11,968 nt of DNA from positions 1-11,968 of the forward strand of contig JAEEYS010000065.1 of NCBI GenBank assembly GCA_016288255.1. Direction: 5' to 3'. The stretch comes from Bacillota bacterium. GTDB taxonomy: Bacteria; Bacillota; Tb-RUG-66. The translations under genes were made by a program, and so were the position numbers. The number at the start of each line of letters is the position of its first letter. The first letter of the stretch is position 1. The notes beneath the pieces were generated by a model, which saw only the letters and a program-made list of their open reading frames with translations, was not told where the DNA came from and made no database searches. Shown one piece after another: positions 7,732 to 11,968 of the stretch.

Positions 7732-7780
7732 TTGCACTTCTTTCTTTTCTATACTATGATAAATAGGAAAGAAGTGTAAT
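7731..7780 (+). promoter_or_regulatory. Promoter embedded in a 14-base inverted repeat
   Basis: ATTGCACTTCTTTC (7731-7744) and GAAAGAAGTGTAAT (7767-7780) are inverted copies with one C/T difference, separated by 22 bases. A smaller CTAT/ATAG pair is nested inside. The spacing TTGCAC (7732-7737), 17 bases, TATGAT (7755-7760) suggests a promoter whose -35 and -10 lie in or between the arms. There is no T run on either strand, so this is unlikely to be a terminator. A repressor operator or a structured 5' end for the YcxB-like mRNA are both possible. Confidence 0.55.
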
Positions 7781-7819
7781 AAGAAAGCTATGCAGTATAA
7801 GGGAAAGCAGGGTGAAACA

Positions 7820-8362
7820 ATGGAACAGAGCAAAGAGAAAAAAACGATCTCGTTTACTTCTTCCATAGACAAAAGGGATTATCGCAAGATCGCGTATTTC
7901 AATGTTTTTTTTAAAGATTTGAAAATGCTGTATCTCATAGTAATGGCAGGGATCGCTTCTTTATGCGTGTTGGTACTGCATTTTACGGGGCGGATCCTTT
8001 TTCCGGACTTTTTGATCTATGTCTGCACGATATTTATCGTATTGATCCCTCTTTTGTTTTTGGTAACGGAGTTTATGGTCTATAGATTTTTAAAATCAGA
8101 CCGATTGTCCATCAACAACGCGCATCAATATACCATAGATGAAGAAAAGATCGTGACAGAAGGCGGCGTGGAAAAAGCGAGAGCGGAATATCTGTGGATC
8201 TATCTATATAAAGCCTATGAGATCAAAGATTATTTTCTGCTGTATATCAATCAGGAGCAGGCGCTGATCCTGCCAAAACGGAATCTGACGGAAGAGGACA
8301 GCGAGATGATCCGTGATCTGATGCGGAAAAATTTAAGAAAACGCTCAGATGTCAGAGCATAG
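7820..8362 (+). CDS. YcxB-like membrane protein
   Basis: The protein has 180 residues and unknown function. Two membrane helices are clear at about 36-57 and 62-90, after a charged cytoplasmic N-terminus. The C-terminal 80 residues fit the YcxB-like domain: a beta pattern YTIDEEKIVTEGG, an aromatic strand AEYLWIYLYKAYEIKDYFLLYI, and the ending ILPKRNLTEEDSEMIRDLM. The upstream ATG at 7790 is in frame but has a poor ribosome binding site. ATG 7820 follows CAGGGTGAAACA and is preferred. A putative promoter within an inverted repeat lies directly upstream, and a strong terminator lies 34 bases after the stop, so it is probably a single-gene transcript. No specific role can be assigned. Confidence 0.8.
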   Translation: MEQSKEKKTISFTSSIDKRDYRKIAYFNVFFKDLKMLYLIVMAGIASLCVLVLHFTGRILFPDFLIYVCTIFIVLIPLLFLVTEFMVYRFLKSDRLSINNAHQYTIDEEKIVTEGGVEKARAEYLWIYLYKAYEIKDYFLLYINQEQALILPKRNLTEEDSEMIRDLMRKNLRKRSDVRA

Positions 8363-8395
8363 AGCAAGCACAGCGATATAAAAGAAAAGAATAAT

Positions 8396-8433
8396 AAAAC
8401 ATAGCCGATCGGATCGTTTCGGCTATGTTTTTT
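8396..8433. terminator. Bidirectional intrinsic terminator
   Basis: AAAACATAGCCGA (8396-8408) pairs perfectly with TCGGCTATGTTTT (8419-8431) around a ten-base loop, followed by a T run on the plus strand. On the minus strand the stem is followed by a T-rich stretch as well. It can end the YcxB-like transcript and also the minus-strand YbaB-like transcript. Confidence 0.9.
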
Positions 8434-8434
8434 G

Positions 8435-8531
8435 TTTGTCCGGCTCCCGCGGCGGGGTGGATCTGGTTTGTCCCGCTCCTCATGGCGAGAGGATCTTGTT
8501 TAGCTGATCTTTCATCATGAGAGTGGTTTTG
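8435..8531. repeat. Three degenerate ~32-base tandem units
   Basis: Units start with TTTGTCC at 8435, TTTGTCC at 8467 and TTTAGCT at 8499, a period of 32 bases. Units 1 and 2 agree at about 22 of 32 positions by eye, including TTTGTCC, GCTCC and GGATCT. Unit 3 shares mainly the GAGAG..TTTTG part with unit 2. Unit 2 can fold CCTC/GAGG around its centre. The array lies between the bidirectional terminator and the stop of the minus-strand gene and encodes nothing obvious. No spacer-repeat alternation is present, so it is not CRISPR. Confidence 0.4.
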
Positions 8532-8575
8532 TTTACGAAAAGAAGCGGTGTTTTATGCTTGTATGCGGCGGTTAT

Positions 8576-8881
8576 TTAAAATTTCAAATTTTTTGCCAGC
8601 TGTTCCAGCTCCAGATTGGTCCTGCGCTCCGCTTCTCGTAAAGCCTTGTTCAGCAGTCCCACCAATTCCTTTTCCAAATTTTGCAGATCCTGCTGCTGCG
8701 CCAAAAAAACGTCTTTGTTGATCTGGATGGAAGTGATATATTTTCTTAAATTGACGCCCACTTCGATCAGTCCGGAATGAGAACGGGCTTTTACGACCTG
8801 GTTCATGGCTTTTTGTTCCAACAGGGGCATGTTTTTTTGAAAAGCCTGCATCATTTCATTCAAATCCATGTTTATCTTCAT
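8576..8881 (-). CDS. YbaB/EbfC-like small protein (divergent)
   Basis: This is a predicted 101-residue protein. The pattern ARSHSGLIEVGVNLRKYITS followed by IQIN, then DLQNLEKELVGLLNKALREA resembles the core of the YbaB/EbfC nucleoid-associated family: the G-x-V-x-V beta hairpin, then the EDL..A.N.A helix. The length also fits. It lacks the usual Gly/Met-rich ends of canonical YbaB, so it is a divergent member rather than the dnaX-recR neighbour. The start is uncertain: 8881 gives MKINMDLNEMM, 8869 is another possibility with GATGAAG before it, and the frame opens back to 8932. It is the only minus-strand gene besides the protease and is divergent from the next gene across 87 bases. By family, DNA binding is inferred, not shown. 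Confidence 0.65.
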   Translation of the reverse strand: MKINMDLNEMMQAFQKNMPLLEQKAMNQVVKARSHSGLIEVGVNLRKYITSIQINKDVFLAQQQDLQNLEKELVGLLNKALREAERRTNLELEQLAKNLKF

Positions 8882-8968
8882 CCCAAAAGTTTTATATAGA
8901 TATAGTATTCCGAAGGTCCTATTCGGTGACATTTTGCGGAAAGAAGAGAAAACAATGGAGGGAAAAAG
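8882..8968. promoter_or_regulatory. Divergent control region between the YbaB-like and membrane protein genes
   Basis: These 87 bases must carry the starts of both transcripts if each gene has its own promoter. The minus strand has A/T-rich -10-like boxes (around 8893-8905) but no clear -35. An imperfect palindrome CCGAA...TTCGG with a nested AGGTCCT lies at 8910-8926, a possible operator. No sigma-A promoter of good quality was found on the plus strand. Confidence 0.3.
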
Positions 8969-9712
8969 GTGCTGTTAGGAGATCTCTTATTTTTTTTATT
9001 GATATTCCTCTTGCTGAAGGATGATCAGTCTGATAGAAATCTACCGCTGGGGATCCTCTTTGCCATGCTGGGCGGAATGTCGGCGGAAAGAGCGGAGTCT
9101 TATTTAAAAAATCCGCTGTTTCCCGTTATGGTATCGACTATGAAAGGAGAAAAAGGGGCAGATCCCATGAAAATACTGCCTGTGCTCATGGGTTTTCAGG
9201 GAGAAAAGGCGGAAAAAGGATCCGCGTTTGGCGCAGAAGAAAAGAGTATGGCGGGAGAAGCGGCAAAGCATTTTTTGGGAGGAGGGGTTTCAAAAGAAGC
9301 TATCCTGCAGAAAATGAAGGAGCTGACCCAAAATATGGACCCGAGAGAAGTGGAGCGGATCATGCAGATGGCCAAAACGGTCAGCGGTGTTCCGGAAAAC
9401 GAGCAGGGGCTGAACATGGGAGAGGATGTGGGCGAGATCATCAAAGAAGAAAGCGAGAGCCCGGAAGAAGAAACAGAAAAAGAGAAGGAGCCGTTTGAAG
9501 AACCGTATTTTGCCGCACACGTGCAAAAAACCAAAGAGAAAGCGGAAAAAGAAGAAAAATATCGAAGCAAAGATCCGAGATGGAACCTGCTGTATGCCCT
9601 TTCCCCTTTTTGCTCCGCAAGACAAAGACAGATAATCGATAAATTATCGGAAGGGATGCGTATGGCGGGGCTGTTTGAAGAGATGGAAAGAAAATGGCGG
9701 GAGGGACAGTGA
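8969..9712 (+). CDS. Unrecognised membrane-anchored, Glu/Lys-rich protein
   Basis: I do not recognise this 247-residue protein. Residues 2-17 are a nearly pure Leu/Phe hydrophobic helix that should anchor it in the membrane, and a milder hydrophobic stretch is at 25-35. Residues 38-75 are Met/Gly-containing. Residues 107-137 look helical. Residues 152-180 are strongly acidic and 186-200 alternate Lys and Glu, probably disordered or coiled. The C-terminus (203-247) is a distinct conserved-looking module, RWNLLYALSPFCSARQRQII then an amphipathic helix. The GTG start follows GGAGGG by six bases; ATG 8955 is out of frame. It ends with TGA directly followed by an in-frame TAA. It is divergent from the YbaB-like gene, with which it may share a control region. 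Confidence 0.75.
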   Translation: MLLGDLLFFLLIFLLLKDDQSDRNLPLGILFAMLGGMSAERAESYLKNPLFPVMVSTMKGEKGADPMKILPVLMGFQGEKAEKGSAFGAEEKSMAGEAAKHFLGGGVSKEAILQKMKELTQNMDPREVERIMQMAKTVSGVPENEQGLNMGEDVGEIIKEESESPEEETEKEKEPFEEPYFAAHVQKTKEKAEKEEKYRSKDPRWNLLYALSPFCSARQRQIIDKLSEGMRMAGLFEEMERKWREGQ

Positions 9713-9765
9713 TAACAGGCAGTTTTTATTTTGAAAAGAGATTTTATCTAAGGAGAACTAGGGAG

Positions 9766-9801
9766 AACCAGGCCTTTTAAAAAGAAAAAGGGCCTGGTTT
9801 T
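9766..9801 (+). terminator. Intrinsic terminator overlapping the protease 3' end
   Basis: AACCAGGCC (9766-9774) pairs with GGCCTGGTT (9791-9799), with extra TTTT/AAAA pairing inside, followed by TTTT on the plus strand. It ends the plus-strand membrane protein transcript. Its right arm lies inside the last codons of the convergent minus-strand protease gene, so terminator and coding sequence share bases. Confidence 0.75.
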
Positions 9802-11051
9802 ACTGCCTGAATGGCTTTTTCCGCGTCGATCATACCGATCTCCGTGGAATAAACGGGGTCGGGGATGGGATAAGCGGTGTGGATCAAGATCTTTTTGATC
9901 TCGTCGGGTGTCAGGCCGGGATCTTTTTCCAGCAAAAGAGCGGCAACACCGGCGCAGACGGGAGCCGCCATGGAAGTGCCTGTTTTAGAAGTATAAGAGT
10001 CCTGTGTTTTGACATGGGCGGCTAGGTCATGGGGCTGTTCTCCTTTTTTGGAAGAAGGGACCGCTTTCAAGGAAACGATATCCGTGCCCGGCGCCACAAG
10101 ATCCGGTTTGGGATATCCCTGTATCGTAGGGCCGCGGCTGGAAAAGTCCGCTACCGTATCATCGGTGCGCACATAAGTTTTTTTGTGGTCCGCCGCGCCC
10201 ACGCCGATGATCTTGGGAGAAACGGCCGGGCTGGCAATGGTCCTTTGTTTCGGCCCGTCATTGCCGCAGGCGGCAAAAACCACTACGCCCATATCCCAAA
10301 GTTTGTTTACGGCACGGACGATCAGATCACGGTTTTGGTTTTTGATCCCGGAAGTGCCGATAGAGAGGGACAAAACACGGATCTGATATTTTTTTTGATT
10401 GCGGATGAGCCATTCCAAAGCGGTCAGGGTAAGGGATTCGGAGCTTCGCCCCTTTCTATCCAAAGCTTTCAGAATGACAAGGCTGCTGTCGGGAGCGATC
10501 CCTTTGTAGTTTGGGTCAAGGGAGCCGCTGCCGGATACGATCCCCGCCACGTGGGTGCCATGCCCGTGATCATCATAGGGGGTTTTAGTTCCTTTGATGA
10601 AATCTTGAAAAGCCAGGACCTTTCCTTTGGAGGAAAGATCCGGATGGGGAGAGATACCGGTATCGATCACAGCCACTGTAACGCCTTTTCCCGTATAGCC
10701 GTAATTTTCCCGTACCGGTCGGGATAAAACGGCGCTTCCCGTTACATCCAAAAGGATTTTGACCTGTCGGTTGAGGGAAATATACGAAATATGAGGATTT
10801 TGAGAAAGAATGTTGAGCTGGCGGCAGTTGACGCGGCCAAAATACGCGTCCAAATAAGCGTAAGGAAACAGATCTTGGATGCCCAGCCGAGAAAAGTAAG
10901 AACTTCTGGAACGGGTTTTCGGGCAGTGGATCAAAACGGGATAGGTCTTTTCGGGAGAGAGACGATGGTAGAGATCGTCTTCCGCGATGGCCTGCAGCAA
11001 AGATTCATCCATATTTTCTCTGCCTTGGAGCAAATCAAAAAAAGATAGCAT
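9777..11051 (-). CDS. Subtilisin-like (S8) serine protease, AprX-like, probably intracellular
   Basis: The protein has 424 residues with a complete S8 catalytic set: Asp130 in VAVIDTGI, His164 in DHGHGTHVAG, the oxyanion Asn264 in ACGNDGP, and nucleophile Ser360 in TGTSMAAPVCAGVAAL. SSRGPT and KPDLVAPG are typical of bacterial subtilases. There is no signal peptide; residues 1-115 are a non-hydrophobic N-terminal extension that may act as an inhibitor-like prodomain. Length and layout resemble B. subtilis AprX (about 442 residues), an intracellular protease of unclear role. GAGGTG precedes the ATG by five bases, and a TATAAT-like box lies at 11068-11073, without a good -35. The gene faces the membrane protein gene tail to tail and is divergent from the tRNA operon. 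Confidence 0.93.
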   Translation of the reverse strand: MLSFFDLLQGRENMDESLLQAIAEDDLYHRLSPEKTYPVLIHCPKTRSRSSYFSRLGIQDLFPYAYLDAYFGRVNCRQLNILSQNPHISYISLNRQVKILLDVTGSAVLSRPVRENYGYTGKGVTVAVIDTGISPHPDLSSKGKVLAFQDFIKGTKTPYDDHGHGTHVAGIVSGSGSLDPNYKGIAPDSSLVILKALDRKGRSSESLTLTALEWLIRNQKKYQIRVLSLSIGTSGIKNQNRDLIVRAVNKLWDMGVVVFAACGNDGPKQRTIASPAVSPKIIGVGAADHKKTYVRTDDTVADFSSRGPTIQGYPKPDLVAPGTDIVSLKAVPSSKKGEQPHDLAAHVKTQDSYTSKTGTSMAAPVCAGVAALLLEKDPGLTPDEIKKILIHTAYPIPDPVYSTEIGMIDAEKAIQAVKPGPFSF

Positions 11052-11147
11052 AGGATCACCTCAAAGTATTATATGTAAAGAAGAAAAAAATGCTATTTGA
11101 AGCCGCATCATCTTTTGGAAAGGGGGACAGAATAAGGAAAGAAACGA

Positions 11148-11176
11148 TTGACAAAAAAATGAAACATTGCTATAAT
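11148..11176 (+). promoter_or_regulatory. Perfect consensus promoter of the tRNA-tuf cluster
   Basis: TTGACA (11148-11153), a 17-base spacer and TATAAT (11171-11176) are all consensus, and TG at 11168-11169 adds an extended -10. Transcription should begin near 11183, eight bases before the first tRNA. This is the strength expected for stable RNA genes. Confidence 0.93.
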
Positions 11177-11190
11177 CTTAATGTTATTAG

Positions 11191-11266
<76 letters not shown>

Positions 11267-11272
11267 ATTTGT

Positions 11273-11357
11273 GGGGAGATGCCCGAGAGGCTAAAGGGGG
11301 CGGACTGTAAATCCGTTGGCAACGCCTACGCTGGTTCGAATCCAGCTCTCCCCACCA
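11273..11357 (+). tRNA. tRNA-Tyr (anticodon GUA)
   Basis: The 85-base class II tRNA has acceptor GGGGAGA pairing with TCTCCCC, anticodon arm CGGA-CT-GTA-AA-TCCG, a long variable arm as expected for bacterial tRNA-Tyr, T arm with GGTTCGAATCC, and an encoded CCA. It starts only six bases after the preceding tRNA. Confidence 0.97.
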
Positions 11358-11387
11358 TTTTTTTGTAAAATAATCCCATATTTCTCC

Positions 11388-11461
11388 GCGGGTGTAGCTC
11401 AGTGGTAGAGCCCCGGCCTTCCAAGCCGGTTGCGAGGGTTCAATTCCCTTCACCCGCTCCA
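11388..11461 (+). tRNA. tRNA-Gly (anticodon UCC)
   Basis: The 74-base gene has acceptor GCGGGTG pairing with CACCCGC, anticodon arm CCGGC-CT-TCC-AA-GCCGG, T arm GAGGGTTCAATTCCCTT, and an encoded CCA. UCC reads GGA and GGG glycine codons. Confidence 0.97.
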
Positions 11462-11526
11462 TTGATTTCCACGGTTTTGAAGAAAAGCGGAAAAGGGAAC
11501 AAAATGATAAATTTTAGAAAAAACTA

Positions 11527-11555
11527 TTTATTTTCAGGGGAAAGATGGATATAAT
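11527..11555 (+). promoter_or_regulatory. Possible internal promoter before tRNA-Thr(GGU)-tuf
   Basis: A perfect TATAAT (11550-11555) lies 33 bases before the second tRNA-Thr. The best -35 at 17 bases is TTTATT (11527-11532), which is weak. It would let tRNA-Thr(GGU) and tuf be transcribed more than the three upstream tRNAs. Confidence 0.5.
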
Positions 11556-11587
11556 ATTAGTAAGTATGTAACTGGTTAGCAGTTTAT

Positions 11588-11663
11588 GCCCACGTGGCTC
11601 AGCAGGCAGAGCATCGCCATGGTAAGGCGGGGATCATCGGTTCGAATCCGATCGTGGGCTCCA
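11588..11663 (+). tRNA. tRNA-Thr (anticodon GGU)
   Basis: The 76-base gene has acceptor GCCCACG pairing with CGTGGGC, anticodon arm CGCC-AT-GGT-AA-GGCG, T arm around GGTTCGAATCC, and an encoded CCA. GGU reads ACC and ACU; with the UGU isoacceptor upstream the cluster covers threonine codons. Confidence 0.97.
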
Positions 11664-11794
11664 TTTTTTATATACGGGTTCTATTTTGGCAGGTAGAAAT
11701 GGTTTTATCCTTCGAGAAGGTAAAATAAAACGAAGAGGATAAATGAAAAATTAAAATAAAATTTTATTAGTTGTTTTAACAAGGAGGCTATAAA
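11664..11794 (+). other. Leader between tRNA-Thr(GGU) and tuf
   Basis: This 131-base spacer holds a stem TTTTA-CCTT/AAGG-TAAAA with loop CGAG at 11703-11725, and no T run, so read-through to tuf is expected. A 14-base A/T palindrome follows at 11755-11768, and a small TTGTT/AACAA stem abuts the AAGGAGG of tuf. It has no clear gene. RNA processing of the tRNA 3' end from the tuf mRNA would occur here. Confidence 0.5.
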
Positions 11795-11968
11795 ATGGCA
11801 AAGGAAAAATATGAAAGAACGAAACCTCATGTAAACATTGGGACAATCGGACACGTAGATCATGGTAAAACCACATTAACAGCAGCAATCACATCAGTAT
11901 TGGCAAACAGAGGCTTAGCACAGGCAACAGCATTTGATATGATAGACAAAGCGCCGGAAGAAAGAGAA
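11795..11968 (+). CDS. tuf: Elongation factor Tu, 3' end missing
   Basis: EF-Tu is the GTPase that delivers aminoacyl-tRNA to the ribosome. Only the first 58 residues are in the window. They begin [19 protein letters not shown] and contain the G1 phosphate-binding loop GHVDHGKT (19-26), then [12 protein letters not shown], the lead-in to switch I. The ATG follows AAGGAGGCTATAAA. Codons are strongly biased to a few forms (many ACA, GCA, AAA), consistent with a very highly expressed gene. It lies directly downstream of a tRNA-Thr gene and is probably part of the same transcript. Confidence 0.97.
   Translation, partial: MAKEKYERTKPHVNIGTIGHVDHGKTTLTAAITSVLANRGLAQATAFDMIDKAPEERE

Noticed and set aside
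7731..7780. Terminator for the MATE gene
   Set aside because: The inverted repeat is strong but no T run follows on either strand, and promoter-like boxes lie inside it.
8435..8531. CRISPR array
   Set aside because: The units are degenerate, directly abutting, without spacers, and no cas gene is nearby.
10029..10727. 232-codon plus-strand frame opposite the protease
   Set aside because: It is antisense to the S8 catalytic domain, whose Asp, His, Asn and Ser motifs are all intact on the minus strand.

Overview
This window most likely comes from a mid-GC Firmicute of the class Clostridia. Its first half carries the gene order gltX-cysS-mrnC-thyX-rlmB-yacP(rae1)-sigH, which is a familiar clostridial housekeeping block. 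It uses the flavin-dependent ThyX rather than ThyA, has strong AGGAGG-type ribosome binding sites and A-rich spacers, and encodes a clostridial-looking EF-Tu. I cannot name the genus from sequence alone.

Region 1 (1-6009) is a tightly packed plus-strand block for translation, RNA processing and thymidylate synthesis. It holds the 3' part of glutamyl-tRNA synthetase, cysteinyl-tRNA synthetase, Mini-RNase III (overlapping cysS by one base), ThyX, the 23S rRNA 2'-O-methyltransferase RlmB, and the NYN-domain RNase YacP/Rae1 (TTG start overlapping the rlmB stop). A 217-base gap with a weak terminator, a possible sigma-H-type promoter and a perfect sigma-A promoter then leads to sigH.

Region 2 (6010-11051) separates sigH from the tRNA-tuf cluster and looks like an accessory block. 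It contains a MATE efflux pump whose leader holds an intrinsic terminator between promoter and start codon. Next is a two-TM YcxB-like protein with a promoter lying inside a long inverted repeat, then a bidirectional terminator, then a short degenerate ~32-base tandem repeat. A divergent pair follows: a YbaB/EbfC-like small protein on the minus strand and an unrecognised membrane-anchored, Glu/Lys-rich protein on the plus strand. The block ends with a convergent AprX-like intracellular subtilisin.

Region 3 (11052-11968) has a perfect consensus promoter driving tRNA-Thr(UGU), tRNA-Tyr(GUA), tRNA-Gly(UCC) and tRNA-Thr(GGU), followed by the start of tuf (EF-Tu). This is the same tRNA order, with the same anticodons, as the E. 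coli thrU-tyrU-glyT-thrT-tufB operon.

The central housekeeping genes supply charged tRNAs, rRNA and mRNA processing, and EF-Tu. The most open questions are the YbaB-like/membrane protein pair, the MATE leader attenuator, the palindromic promoter before the YcxB-like gene, the degenerate repeat array and an orphan hairpin after sigH. I see no CRISPR array, insertion sequence, prophage gene or obviously new defence system.
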